The notes: a model not told the origin generated them from the sequence alone. Positions 44,316 to 53,400 are shown, numbered from the stretch's first letter. The stretch: DNA of 64,000 bases from an uncultured Prevotellaceae bacterium (GCA_900313615.1 OMRP01000007.1:1-64000), one strand, 5' to 3'. Made by a program: numbers and translations.

Positions 44316-44938
44316 CCCTCACCCCCTTTCTCGGTCGTCTTTCGCCACTCCTCTGTCTTGCGCCACTCCTCCTCCGTGGCAGGATATTTGCCGAAACGTA
44401 CCCTGAGGAACGAATTGGTGAGATGTAGGAACGGAGCCATGCCCACCGCCAGCACATAATCCATAGGCGTCTTGCTGGGCAACCATTGTATACGCCCTGC
44501 CTCATGCAGGTATCGCAGCGTGAGGATATAGGTCATACGCACAGCCTGGTCCCAGTCGTGAGCCTCAACAGCCCGCCGCAGTTCCTCCTGCGGCTGGTCG
44601 ACTGCGTAAATATCCACGGGCAGGTCATCCTCCGCCGTTTCCTCCACTTTCTTTCCTTTTTCGCCTGTACGGAGATTGTACAGTATCCATATCAGCATAA
44701 CAGCCACCACCAGGACGAGCAAGGTGTACCATACGAAGGACGGCACCTGTCCCAGCCACTGGAACATATCGGAAAAGATATTGGAGTCGTTAGACGACCA
44801 GGAACTGGACGTCTCCTGTGCCATCGTATCCTTCGGCCATTTCATGTCGGGTGCCAAACCATCCACATAGCCGTAGTCGTCGCGCATCCGTTGGATGAGT
44901 CCTTTATTGAGTGCCAATGTATCAGTGAGTGCGCCCAT
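44312..44938 (-). CDS. DUF4129 domain membrane protein
   Basis: The protein has 208 residues. A single membrane helix (FVWYTLLVLVVAVMLIWIL, about 71-90) is followed by the DUF4129 core: AVEAHDWDQAVRMTYILTLR and YLHEAGRIQWLPSKTPMDYV. DUF4129 resembles part of bacterial transglutaminase-linked membrane proteins and is regularly found with MoxR and DUF58 genes. It overlaps the DUF4350 gene by four bases (ATGA), so translation is likely coupled. It starts 3 bases after the upstream membrane protein gene. Confidence 0.85.
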   Translation of the reverse strand: MGALTDTLALNKGLIQRMRDDYGYVDGLAPDMKWPKDTMAQETSSSWSSNDSNIFSDMFQWLGQVPSFVWYTLLVLVVAVMLIWILYNLRTGEKGKKVEETAEDDLPVDIYAVDQPQEELRRAVEAHDWDQAVRMTYILTLRYLHEAGRIQWLPSKTPMDYVLAVGMAPFLHLTNSFLRVRFGKYPATEEEWRKTEEWRKTTEKGGEG

Positions 44939-44941
44939 GGT

Positions 44942-45811
44942 CTACAGATTTTCAAATTGGTCGATGTCTTTGGTCAGCGACACGTTATATGTCCGTTCCG
45001 CCCCGTCGCCATAGATATACGCCACGGTGATGACCAGGAAAGAGAAACCCAAGAAAAACGCCCACCACGACAACATGGTGGAGAGGAACTGAAGAAAAAG
45101 TAGCCACGTATCGGGCCGTTCGTCAGCCAGTGTGAACATGTCGACCGCATTCTCTATCAACATGGCTGGCACCTGCACCACTCCTTGGAGCATGAGCACC
45201 AAGAATCCTATCACCGGCACAACAACCAGCAGTTCCAGCCACTTACGTACCGCCACCGTCACGCCTTGGGCCAATGTCTCCCCCACGGGCATGTCGCGCA
45301 GCAAGAACGCTGGAGGCACACATGCCACCGGCAAGAACAACAAGAAGAGCAGGAAGGCAAGATGAGCTTTGTCGCCGCTCAGCATATAGAGCAAGAGGTA
45401 AGCCACCACCACAAACGCCAACATTCTGGGGATCAGTCGACGCATCTCTGAATACATTTTCTCTTTCCTATCGTTCTCTGCCACGCCTACACTTCGGAAC
45501 AGCGCATGCACGGACCATAGCACATGACACAAAGCCAGAGCCACCAATAACCTCTTGAGAGAAAACAAACTGTCGTCGGTATTGAAGTCGAACCCCATCA
45601 GACGGGCAAAAACCATACTAAAGACATCCGCCACATCAGTTTCTATCGGTTGACCCATCAACGCCAAAAGAAGAGACAATGGCAACAACGGCAACGCCAC
45701 CCACAGCAGCCACATCCGCCGGTGGTGCCGCATGAAGTCAAGCGGCACATCCAACAACTCACTTATCGTGCGCTGTCGGAAGAGTAACAAACTGTCATCA
45801 AGTCGTTCCAT
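44942..45811 (-). CDS. Multi-pass membrane protein of the MoxR operon
   Basis: The protein has 289 residues with about six membrane helices, including MWLLWVALPLLPLSLLLAL, LAFVVVAYLLLYML, HLAFLLFLLFLPVACV, LLVVVPVIGFLVLML and WWAFFLGFSFLVITV. There are no catalytic motifs. I recall similar proteins at this place in the MoxR cluster of other Bacteroidota. It overlaps the SpoIIM-like gene by 14 bases. Function unknown; it probably forms part of one membrane complex with the SpoIIM-, DUF4129- and RDD-domain proteins. Confidence 0.8.
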   Translation of the reverse strand: MERLDDSLLLFRQRTISELLDVPLDFMRHHRRMWLLWVALPLLPLSLLLALMGQPIETDVADVFSMVFARLMGFDFNTDDSLFSLKRLLVALALCHVLWSVHALFRSVGVAENDRKEKMYSEMRRLIPRMLAFVVVAYLLLYMLSGDKAHLAFLLFLLFLPVACVPPAFLLRDMPVGETLAQGVTVAVRKWLELLVVVPVIGFLVLMLQGVVQVPAMLIENAVDMFTLADERPDTWLLFLQFLSTMLSWWAFFLGFSFLVITVAYIYGDGAERTYNVSLTKDIDQFENL

Positions 45812-46757
45812 GGCGATGTCGATGATAGGGTAAGTAGACGTAATAGTATAGGATGAACAATGCGGAGAGCACGATGACCGTGAGTCGGAGTGCGTCGCCT
45901 GCCTCGGTGAGCCGTGTGAAGAAGCCCTCGATGAATGCCGCCACCACGAAGATGGGTGTGGTGCTCACCAATATCTTCACACCTCTTTTAGCCGACTGTT
46001 TGAACGACTCGATGCGCGAATAGGTGCCGGGGAATAGCCATCCGTTGCCCAACGCTATGCCCGCGCCGCCCGCCACCACCAGCGCTGATATTTCAAGCGT
46101 GCCATGGAGAAAGAGCGTGAGCAGGCACGGCCCCAGCAGTCCGTGTTGTGTGAAATAGGAGATGAACGCACCCATTATCATTCCGTTGTAAAAAATGAAA
46201 TAGCCCGTGGCGATGCTAGTAAACACACCCATGGCAAAATAGAGGAACGACACCCACACATTGTTGAGCATGATACTAAGGAACATGCTCGACGACTCTT
46301 CGCTGGAATAAACGCCAAACGGTTGTCCTTCACGGATATTGTCGGCCGTCATCTCCACATAACCATCGCCAAGAATAGCCCTGACGAACTCCTCGCCACC
46401 CCAGGCACTCACCGCGCCCACCAATACCCCCACGAGGAGAATGGCCAACGAGAGCAATATGCACCGTCGGCCTTCGTAGACAAAAGTAGGCACCTCATGT
46501 GTCCAAAATGTCAACAGCCGACTCCATTTCTCATTCTTACGCTGATAGAGTTCACCATGAAGAGAGACGGCCATATTGTTCAGGTATTCGGTGATGCGCG
46601 AATTGGGATAATGCGTTTGGGCGAAAGCCAAGTCGGCGTTCACCTCGGCATACGTGTCGACGAGTTTGTCGGGTGGCGTATTGGCCATGTTGCCTATCTG
46701 CACCTCCATGGCACGCCATTTCGCGATGTTTTTCCTGATGAAGACAGCCTCTTTCAT
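45798..46757 (-). CDS. SpoIIM (stage II sporulation protein M) family membrane protein
   Basis: The protein has 319 residues. The N-terminal 100 residues are hydrophilic and helical (KEAVFIRKNIAKWRAMEVQI). Five or six membrane helices follow, with the family motifs NNVWVSFLYFAMGVFTSIAT and GLLGPCLLTLFLHGTLEISA, where the HGTxE sequence is the hallmark of SpoIIM proteins. This organism does not sporulate as far as the window shows; in Bacteroidota the protein is a fixed member of the MoxR/RDD cluster. It is the first gene of the minus-strand operon, divergent from the RDD gene. Confidence 0.9.
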   Translation of the reverse strand: MKEAVFIRKNIAKWRAMEVQIGNMANTPPDKLVDTYAEVNADLAFAQTHYPNSRITEYLNNMAVSLHGELYQRKNEKWSRLLTFWTHEVPTFVYEGRRCILLSLAILLVGVLVGAVSAWGGEEFVRAILGDGYVEMTADNIREGQPFGVYSSEESSSMFLSIMLNNVWVSFLYFAMGVFTSIATGYFIFYNGMIMGAFISYFTQHGLLGPCLLTLFLHGTLEISALVVAGGAGIALGNGWLFPGTYSRIESFKQSAKRGVKILVSTTPIFVVAAFIEGFFTRLTEAGDALRLTVIVLSALFILYYYVYLPYHRHRHGTT

Positions 46758-46809
46758 TCGTTCATATACTTCCGTTTCGCCCTACACGTAAAAAATACGA
46801 TTGGGTATG

Positions 46810-46841
46810 CAAAAATACGGAAAAAAATACTACTTTTGCAA
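46810..46841 (-). promoter_or_regulatory. Promoter of the SpoIIM-MoxR-DUF58 operon
   Basis: On the minus strand, TTG (46839-46841), 21 bases, TATTTTTG (46810-46817). It overlaps the divergent RDD promoter. Confidence 0.65.
46831..46838 (+). promoter_or_regulatory. -7 box for the RDD gene
   Basis: TACTTTTG, 26 bases before the ATG at 46865. It sits inside the spacer of the divergent promoter, so polymerase binding on the two strands should compete. Confidence 0.6.
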
Positions 46842-46864
46842 GAAAGAAAGGAAAAAAAGAGATT

Positions 46865-47593
46865 ATGGCAGCCACCACTTTCGTTACGAGCCAACATGTG
46901 AGCCTGCACCAACGTGCAGCCAGTCTGTCATTCCGTTTGTTGGCTTGGCTGATTGACGGTCTCGTAATGATATTTGCCTATACCATGATTGTAGGCATGC
47001 TGACTGGCATATACATCAACAATAGCACTTTGGCCATCGTAGTTTTTGTGGCCAGCGCCATCTGTATACTGCTCTATCCTTTGGTCATGGAGCGTTTCAA
47101 CAAAGGACAGACCCTGGGGAAAATGGCCCTGGGCATCCAAGTGATAAGTCTTGACGGTAGCCGTCCCTCGCTCAGCCAGTTATTGCTGCGCTGGCTCTTG
47201 CTCATTGTCGACGGCCCATTGCTGGGCAGCATCGGCATGCTGTCGATTATCTTCTCCAAGAACAGCCAACGGTTAGGCGATTTAGCAGCAGGCACTACCG
47301 TGATACAAAAGAACGGCTATGCACAGTTGCATATCCGACTTGATGATTTTCAATATGACATGCCCGGTTACGTTCCCTCCTATCCTGCTGCTGCCAACCT
47401 GTCGTGGCGACAGACGGAATTGGTGTCACGGGTGCTTTTCTCCCCAAAGACCCCCCAGCGTTGGAACAATCTGGCCGCACTATCGACAAAGGTGCAACAG
47501 ACGTTGCAAATCACGGCACACCAACCGCCGGAGCCGTTCCTGCATACCATCCTCAACGATTACCGCTACTACGCGGGAAGAGAAGAGGGATGA
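46865..47593 (+). CDS. RDD family membrane protein
   Basis: The protein has 242 residues. The RDD core is seen in SLSFRLLAWLIDGLVMIFAY, FNKGQTLGKMALGIQVISLDG and NSQRLGDLAAGTTVIQK, which hold the Arg, Asp, Asp residues. There are three membrane helices at about 25-48, 55-75 and 108-128. The C-terminal 100 residues are soluble. RDD proteins are poorly understood; some move ions or small molecules. The gene stands divergent from the SpoIIM-MoxR operon and shares its promoter region, so a common function is likely. Confidence 0.9.
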   Translation: MAATTFVTSQHVSLHQRAASLSFRLLAWLIDGLVMIFAYTMIVGMLTGIYINNSTLAIVVFVASAICILLYPLVMERFNKGQTLGKMALGIQVISLDGSRPSLSQLLLRWLLLIVDGPLLGSIGMLSIIFSKNSQRLGDLAAGTTVIQKNGYAQLHIRLDDFQYDMPGYVPSYPAAANLSWRQTELVSRVLFSPKTPQRWNNLAALSTKVQQTLQITAHQPPEPFLHTILNDYRYYAGREEG

Positions 47594-47753
47594 GTTCTTT
47601 TTACTCCTTACAACAGGAACTTGCGGAAGTTGGACTAAAACAGCCAGGCTGCTGTCAGGATAATGCTGCTTTTCTCGTTCAGTCCGTCTTTTCCACCCCA
47701 TGCCTTTGGACGGTATCGTTGTCGTTGGTGATGATATACCCTTTCTTCAATGT

Positions 47754-50723
47754 TCAATTTTCAATATTCATCAGCACCACGCCTTCCTGTTTCTTACCAT
47801 CCATCATGATTTTCAGCGGATGCGTAAAGCGCACGTGGCGCACATGCTCCGTCTCCTCCACCGCCGGCATGGCATCGAGCAAATCCTGACGGAACAGTCC
47901 ATCGCCCGTCACCTGATTGACATTGAAATAGCCTACGCCGAAACTGGTGAGGTTCTGGAAGAAATGCGTTCCCTGCGAGGGGTCGACACGGAAGTTCTTG
48001 ATGGCCATCTCGACGATGACACGCGCCGCGCTGATATGCGGCCATTTGACGGGTATGCCCAACCAGGGGTCACTCGAGCCCCATCGCCCTGGTCCCACAA
48101 GCACATAGTTGCGCCCCTGGTCAAGGAAGGAACGGTTGAACCGCTCTATCTCGTCGGCGATAGCGGGGTTGTTCATCGCGGTGAAATCATCATCGGTCTT
48201 CACATACACCACATCTGTCACATCCTCGCTGATGCCATGACCGAGTGACATGTGCGAGCGCAACAGACACCGCTCGTCGGGTATCGCCGCTATATCCTCG
48301 TCGAGCATCTGCTTGGCATCGACGATGGGGCGAATCTGCAACAGGTAGAACTCGCCGGTGCGGTCGTCGTTCACGTTGCATGCGAACTCTATCTCCACGG
48401 GACGGCGCATACTCTCAGCCCCATATTTCATGGCCATCTGCATAATTTCAGGCAGTGGGAAGATGCCATGTTGGAGCACGCCACAGAACGTGATGACCTT
48501 GCGCCCGCCTTCGTAGATACCATCACGTATCACCTGATCGTAAGGGTCGAAGGTGGAAGCGATATAGGTGAGTGTCTTGTCGGCATCAGCCTCCTTCACC
48601 CTGAGGTTGAGAATATTAAAACCGTCGTCCACCTTGAACTCCCGTCCTGTATTGTTCAGGTCGAGGGCATAAAAACGCGTCTGCGTCTCCCGCAATGCCG
48701 TATCGAGTTCACTCGTCTGCAGCACCTGATTGGGGTGGTACGGACTCACACGGAGCGTCTGTCCACCATCGACGATGTATTTGCCCAGTCCCAGCGCCAG
48801 GCTGGCGATGCCGTCCTCAGCCTTCTCGTCGCCGATGGGGTAATAGTTCAGCGAGCGTATGACACCGCTCATGGTAGGATAGAAGCGGCTGCCATGCTCA
48901 TGGCCCACCACCTCTTGAAGGATGACCGCCATCTTCTCCTGGTCGATGACGTTGCTGGTGGCTGTCATATACGCTTTCGAGTCACGGTAATAGACAGACG
49001 CATACACACCCTTGATGGCACAGGCCAACATACGCAGCATGTCATACTTATCTTCGAGATAGGGCACCATATAGGTGGAATAGATACCGGCAAATGGCTG
49101 GTAGTGGGCATCTTCGAGCAACGATGACGAGCGCACGGCAATGGGGCTCTTCGTAGCTTCGAAGAACGTGAAGAAGTCGGCGATGAGTGTGTCGGGCAAC
49201 TGCGCCTTGAGGAAATGGTCGAGTATCACCTCGTCGGGCGCATCGCTCAGCGCTATCTGATAAAGGTTATTGCTGTCCATGAACTGGTCGAAGATATCGG
49301 TGCAAAGCACCACGGTCTTCGGTATGGTCACCAAGGCGTTGTCGAACTGGTTCAACTCAGGGTTACGCTTGATGACATTGTCGAGGAACGCCAGTCCACG
49401 CCCTTTTCCGCCAAGCGAGCCATCGCCGATACGGGCGAAGTGGGCGTATTTGTCGAACTTGCCACGGTCGAACACCGCCACCACACCGATGTTCTTCATC
49501 TGGCGGTACTGCACGATGGCATCGAAGATAATCTGGCGGTGCGCTCCCACATCCTTCAGTTTGTGCCATGTGACATTTTTGAGGAAGTTAGACACAGGGA
49601 AGATGGCCCTGGCACTCAGCCACCGGCTCATGTGGTTACGCGACACATGGTAGAGCATCGAGTCGTCGGGAATGCGGAAGATATTGTCTTGCAGTTCCTT
49701 CAAACTCCTCACACGCATGATTTCCTCGTGTGTGGCGGGGTCGCGGAAGATGAAGTCACCGAAGCCCATGTGCTCCGCCAACAGGTTGCGCATGTCGATG
49801 TTGCGCTTTTTCGAGTTCTTGTCGACGAACTTGAAGCCCTCGTCGAGAGCTTTCTGCCGGTTTTCCACCTCGGCACTTTGCAAGATGAGCGGCACATATT
49901 CATTGCGCTGACGGATGGTGCGCAGCAGACGGAGCCCCGCCTCGGGGTCTTTCACCCCCTCACGCGGAAAACGACCGTCGGAAATGACACCGAGCATATT
50001 GTTCTCATAGCGGTTATACATCTCGATGGCCTCCTCGTAGTTACGTGCCAGCACCACCTTCGGACGACCTCGCTTGCGCTGTGCCGCGGCATGCGGGTTG
50101 AGCGCCTCGGTGGAGAAGCGCTGACTCTGTTGGAGGATGTAACTATAGAGGTTGGGCAGTATACCCGAATAGAACCTGATATTGTCCTCGACGAGCAATA
50201 TGACCTGCACCCCAGCTTCCTGGATGTCGTGGTCTATATTCATACGGTCCTCAAGCAGCTTGATGATGGAGAGGATGATATTCGTGTCGCCGAGCCAACA
50301 GAACACATAGTCGAAGATGGAGAGGTCCTCATGTTCCATGCGGCGTGTGATGCCATGCGAGAAGGGCGTGAGCACTACGCACGGTATGTGGGGGGCATGG
50401 GCCTTCACGTCACGTGCCACGGTAAAGGCGTCGTTGTCGGCATTACCGGGCATACAGATAACCAAATCGATGTCGGTCTCGGCCAATGCCGCGGCGGCAT
50501 CCTCCGTTGTACTCACCTGCGTGAAGGTAGGTGGGTAACGCAGTCCCAGTTCCACATATTCATTGAAAATCTTCTCGTCGACGCGTCCATCGTCCTCCAT
50601 CATGAAGGCATCGTAGGGATTGGCGATGATGAGCACATTGAAGATGCGTTTTGTCATAAGGTTGACAAAAGACACGTCCTTGAGTAGGAACGTTTTCCAC
50701 TGCTCGGGTATGGCTTCGTTCAT
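47754..50723 (-). CDS. Response-regulator/PEP-synthase-like fusion protein
   Basis: The protein has 989 residues from the ATG at 50723 (MNEAIPEQWKTFLLKDVSFV); the extension to 50795 reads through repeats. Residues about 28-160 and 172-315 look like two receiver domains. The second has the acidic pair E179/D180 (ILLVEDNIRF), a likely phosphate-accepting Asp249 (VISDGRFP) and a Lys near 302. From about 430 to 800 there is an ATP-grasp PEP/pyruvate-binding domain: SLGGKGRGLAF, IAVRSSSLLED and LLQIRPI. The phospho-histidine swivel and PEP-binding barrel of real PEP synthases are missing, so it is probably a signalling or regulatory phosphotransferase. Single gene. Confidence 0.85.
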   Translation of the reverse strand: MNEAIPEQWKTFLLKDVSFVNLMTKRIFNVLIIANPYDAFMMEDDGRVDEKIFNEYVELGLRYPPTFTQVSTTEDAAAALAETDIDLVICMPGNADNDAFTVARDVKAHAPHIPCVVLTPFSHGITRRMEHEDLSIFDYVFCWLGDTNIILSIIKLLEDRMNIDHDIQEAGVQVILLVEDNIRFYSGILPNLYSYILQQSQRFSTEALNPHAAAQRKRGRPKVVLARNYEEAIEMYNRYENNMLGVISDGRFPREGVKDPEAGLRLLRTIRQRNEYVPLILQSAEVENRQKALDEGFKFVDKNSKKRNIDMRNLLAEHMGFGDFIFRDPATHEEIMRVRSLKELQDNIFRIPDDSMLYHVSRNHMSRWLSARAIFPVSNFLKNVTWHKLKDVGAHRQIIFDAIVQYRQMKNIGVVAVFDRGKFDKYAHFARIGDGSLGGKGRGLAFLDNVIKRNPELNQFDNALVTIPKTVVLCTDIFDQFMDSNNLYQIALSDAPDEVILDHFLKAQLPDTLIADFFTFFEATKSPIAVRSSSLLEDAHYQPFAGIYSTYMVPYLEDKYDMLRMLACAIKGVYASVYYRDSKAYMTATSNVIDQEKMAVILQEVVGHEHGSRFYPTMSGVIRSLNYYPIGDEKAEDGIASLALGLGKYIVDGGQTLRVSPYHPNQVLQTSELDTALRETQTRFYALDLNNTGREFKVDDGFNILNLRVKEADADKTLTYIASTFDPYDQVIRDGIYEGGRKVITFCGVLQHGIFPLPEIMQMAMKYGAESMRRPVEIEFACNVNDDRTGEFYLLQIRPIVDAKQMLDEDIAAIPDERCLLRSHMSLGHGISEDVTDVVYVKTDDDFTAMNNPAIADEIERFNRSFLDQGRNYVLVGPGRWGSSDPWLGIPVKWPHISAARVIVEMAIKNFRVDPSQGTHFFQNLTSFGVGYFNVNQVTGDGLFRQDLLDAMPAVEETEHVRHVRFTHPLKIMMDGKKQEGVVLMNIEN

Positions 50724-50842
50724 TGATGTTTGATGTTTAAGGAGTGAAGGAGTGAAAAGGAGTGGAGGAGTGAAGACAATACCCAGGCCCACCACTCGTC
50801 ATTATTTGCAAGTTCAGCTGTTTCACTATCGTAACTTGAATG

Positions 50843-50874
50843 CAAAAGTACGAAAAAAAGGGCAAAGGAGACAA
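50843..50874 (-). promoter_or_regulatory. Promoter of the receiver/PEP-binding fusion gene
   Basis: On the minus strand, TTG (50872-50874), 21 bases, TACTTTTG (50843-50850). The leader contains GGAGTGAA-type degenerate repeats (50729-50775 on the plus strand). With the gdhA promoter it accounts for the 307-base gap 50724-51030. Confidence 0.6.
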
Positions 50875-50943
50875 TGAGAGTATATCGTTTTTTTGGTATT
50901 TTCTCAAAAAGAAAGGACGAAGACGAAAAAACATGTGAAAATA

Positions 50944-50975
50944 TTTGGAAGGTGTGAAAGAAAAACCTATATTTG
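50944..50975 (+). promoter_or_regulatory. Promoter of gdhA
   Basis: TTTG (50944-50947), 20 bases, TATATTTG (50968-50975). Full consensus; leader of about 50 bases. Confidence 0.8.
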
Positions 50976-51030
50976 CAATGAATTTATGACACTTTGTCAA
51001 ACCTTATTTAACTAACAAATAATTAATACT

Positions 51031-52368
51031 ATGGACGTTGAGAAAATCATGCATTCGCTGGAACAGAAGCATCCCGGCGAAGCCGAGTACCTGCAGGCAG
51101 TACGCGAGGTATTAATCTCTGTGAAAGACGTGTACAACCAACACCCTGAATTTGAGCGCGCCAAACTAATTGAGCGTATGGTGGAACCGGAGCGTATCCT
51201 TACCTTCCGTGTGCCTTGGACCGACGACAAGGGTGAGGTACATGTGAACCTGGGATACCGCGTGCAGTTCAACAGCGCCATTGGCCCGTACAAGGGCGGT
51301 TTGCGTTTCCACCCATCGGTGAACCTGTCCATCCTGAAGTTCTTGGGCTTTGAGCAGACCTTCAAGAACGCACTTACCACGTTGCCTATGGGCGGCGGCA
51401 AGGGCGGTAGCGACTTCTCCATCCGTGGACGCAGCGATGCCGAGGTGATGCGTTTCTGCCAAGCCTTCATGACGGAATTGGTGAAGGTGATTGGTCCCGA
51501 TATGGACGTGCCCGCTGGCGACATCGGCGTAGGTGGCCGTGAGATTGGCTACCTCTTCGGCATGTACAAGAAACTGACGCATGAATGGAACGGTGTGCTC
51601 ACTGGCAAGGGTCTGGAATGGGGCGGTTCTCGCATCCGTCCAGAAGCAACTGGTTTCGGAGCACTCTATTTCGTGAACCAGATGCTGCAGACGCGTGACA
51701 TCGACATCAAGGGCAAGACGGTAGCCATCAGTGGCTTCGGCAATGTGGCCTGGGGTGCCGCAACAAAAGCCACCGAATTGGGTGCCAAGGTGGTGACCAT
51801 CAGTGGTCCCGACGGATATATCTACGACCCAGATGGCATCTCCGGCGAGAAGATCGACTATATGCTTGAGCTGCGCGCTTCGGGCAATGATATCTGCCAA
51901 CCTTATGCCGACGAATTCCCGGGTGCCAAGTTCATCCCCGGCAAGAAGCCTTGGGAGGTGAAGGTGGACATCGCGCTACCCTGCGCCACACAGAACGAAC
52001 TCAACGGCGACGATGCCGACATGTTGCTCGCCAACAAACCGCTGTGCGTGGCCGAGGTGTCGAACATGGGTTGCACCGCCGAGGCGGCTGAGAAATTTGT
52101 CGCAGCAAAAATGCTCTTCGCTCCCGGCAAGGCCGTGAATGCTGGTGGCGTGGCCACATCGGGTCTGGAGATGACACAAAACTCCATGCGTCTGAGCTGG
52201 AGCGAGAAAGAGGTGGACGAGAAACTCCACTATATCATGCACTCCATCCACGAGGCTTGTGTGAAATATGGCAAGCAGCCCGACGGTTACATCGACTACG
52301 TGAAGGGTGCCAACATCGCTGGTTTCATGAAGGTGGCCAACGCCATGATGGCACAAGGTATCGTGTAA
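51031..52368 (+). CDS. gdhA: NADP-type glutamate dehydrogenase
   Basis: The protein has 445 residues, the length of hexameric bacterial GdhA. It makes glutamate from 2-oxoglutarate and ammonia, the main ammonium-assimilation step in gut Bacteroidota. The catalytic region shows GPYKGGLRFHPSVN and LPMGGGKGGSDF, with a substrate Lys in each. The nucleotide-binding domain starts with VAISGFGNVAWGAATKA. The downstream acidic/neutral stretch SGPDGYIYDPDGI fits an NADP(H)-preferring or dual enzyme, but cofactor choice is not certain from sequence. Single gene with its own promoter and terminator. Confidence 0.96.
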   Translation: MDVEKIMHSLEQKHPGEAEYLQAVREVLISVKDVYNQHPEFERAKLIERMVEPERILTFRVPWTDDKGEVHVNLGYRVQFNSAIGPYKGGLRFHPSVNLSILKFLGFEQTFKNALTTLPMGGGKGGSDFSIRGRSDAEVMRFCQAFMTELVKVIGPDMDVPAGDIGVGGREIGYLFGMYKKLTHEWNGVLTGKGLEWGGSRIRPEATGFGALYFVNQMLQTRDIDIKGKTVAISGFGNVAWGAATKATELGAKVVTISGPDGYIYDPDGISGEKIDYMLELRASGNDICQPYADEFPGAKFIPGKKPWEVKVDIALPCATQNELNGDDADMLLANKPLCVAEVSNMGCTAEAAEKFVAAKMLFAPGKAVNAGGVATSGLEMTQNSMRLSWSEKEVDEKLHYIMHSIHEACVKYGKQPDGYIDYVKGANIAGFMKVANAMMAQGIV

Positions 52369-52407
52369 AGGTAAAAAGGCTAAAAAGAAAAGTAAACCTT
52401 AATAAAG

Positions 52408-52447
52408 ACAGTCAGTCCCTGCACATGAGTGCAGGGACTGACTGTTT
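52408..52447. terminator. Bidirectional terminator after gdhA
   Basis: A perfect 17-bp stem (52408-52424 with 52429-52445) and 4-base loop, between convergent genes. Confidence 0.9.
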
Positions 52448-52468
52448 ACATACATTCAATGTTCAATG

Positions 52469-53296
52469 TTACTTCCTTGTGGTGATGGAGAATTCCGTCA
52501 CACCCGACATGGCTTGTCCGCCCTGGAGCACGGAGAGGCAGAAGGTGGCGGTGCCGTCCTTAATCTTACCTGCCTTGACCATGGCCGTGTAACGAATGGC
52601 TGCACCTGGGGCAAGACTCTCCACATGCACCGAGGGTGAGATGTAGATGCGTTTGTTGCCTGATGCTTCCACCACGGTGGGCTGGAGGTCATAGAGCGTA
52701 CGGCTGGAGGTGTTCACCACCTCGAAGATAACCTTCGACAACTCGTTGGAACGGAGGATATTGTCGTGGTTGTCATCGACGAAGCGTGGGTTGCGAATCT
52801 CTATCTGCGGATTGTAAGCATAGTCACCCATGTCGTAACTCGACGACGCAGGATTCATCGTGCGTGCCGGTGAAGCGGAATAGGTGCCCGTGTAGTCGGT
52901 GCTACCGAAGTCGTAGATACGGTCGTCGTAGGATTGACCTTCGGTCGGTCCGTAATAGCCACCATCGTCGTAACGCGAGTCGTCATAACGAGAATCGTCA
53001 CGTTGCTCCTGACGCTGTTGTTGACGTTGCTGATGACGTTGCTCATAGCGGTCTTCGATGCGCTCCTGACGTCTCTGGTCGGCTGCAGAGCCAATAGCGC
53101 CGCCCACGACGGCACCACCCGCCATGCCGATGATGGTTCCGATGTCGCTGCCACGAGGACCGCCGGCGATGCCGCCGATGGCCGATCCAAGGATGGAGCC
53201 CAACGTTGAGCCTGTGTACGCTCCCGCTCCAGCATATGAGCCGCACCCAGCGAGCAACAAGGTGCCGCATACTGTCAATACCAAAATCTTTTTCAT
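52469..53296 (-). CDS. Glycine-zipper lipoprotein
   Basis: The protein has 275 residues. The lipoprotein signal is MKKILVLTVCGTLLLAGC with the lipidated cysteine at 18. Residues about 24-72 are a glycine zipper (GSTLGSILGSAIGGIAGG, GMAGGAVVGGAIG). A Gln/Arg/Glu-rich stretch follows (about 74-98) and then a short tandem repeat (DDSRYDDSRYDD). The C-terminal part (about 163-275; IEIRNPRFVDDN, LSKVIFEVVNTSSRTLYDL) looks like an immunoglobulin-type beta-sandwich. It likely sits in the outer membrane facing the periplasm. I do not know a function. The gene has its own promoter and a leader made of AACTCA-type repeats. Confidence 0.8.
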   Translation of the reverse strand: MKKILVLTVCGTLLLAGCGSYAGAGAYTGSTLGSILGSAIGGIAGGPRGSDIGTIIGMAGGAVVGGAIGSAADQRRQERIEDRYEQRHQQRQQQRQEQRDDSRYDDSRYDDGGYYGPTEGQSYDDRIYDFGSTDYTGTYSASPARTMNPASSSYDMGDYAYNPQIEIRNPRFVDDNHDNILRSNELSKVIFEVVNTSSRTLYDLQPTVVEASGNKRIYISPSVHVESLAPGAAIRYTAMVKAGKIKDGTATFCLSVLQGGQAMSGVTEFSITTRK

Positions 53297-53302
53297 TGTC
53301 TA

Positions 53303-53400
53303 TGAGTTATTAAGTTGTTGAGTTCGTGAGTTTGTTGAGTTTATGAGTTCGTGAGTTTGTGAGTTTGTGAGTTATTAAGTTATTGAGTTGTTGAGTTTTG
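53303..53400 (-). repeat. Degenerate AACTCA tandem repeats forming a 5' leader
   Basis: The plus strand reads GAGTT(CGT/TAT/TGT)GAGTT units. On the coding strand these are AACTCACAAACTCAC and related units. They fill the whole space between the promoter (53404-53434) and the lipoprotein ATG, as upstream of the lipoprotein gene at 5915-6538. Confidence 0.75.

Noticed and set aside
45798-46757. Possible sporulation function from the SpoIIM-like gene
   Set aside because: The family is widespread in non-sporulating Bacteroidota in this operon context, and no other sporulation gene is present.
47590-47889. A 99-codon plus-strand frame overlapping the RDD stop codon (ATGA)
   Set aside because: Half of it is antisense to the conserved end of the receiver/PEP-binding fusion gene, and its sequence shows no protein-like pattern.
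49215-50687. A long antisense open frame (490 codons) opposite the receiver/PEP-binding fusion gene
   Set aside because: The opposite strand encodes a clearly conserved protein; the open antisense frame follows from codon bias.
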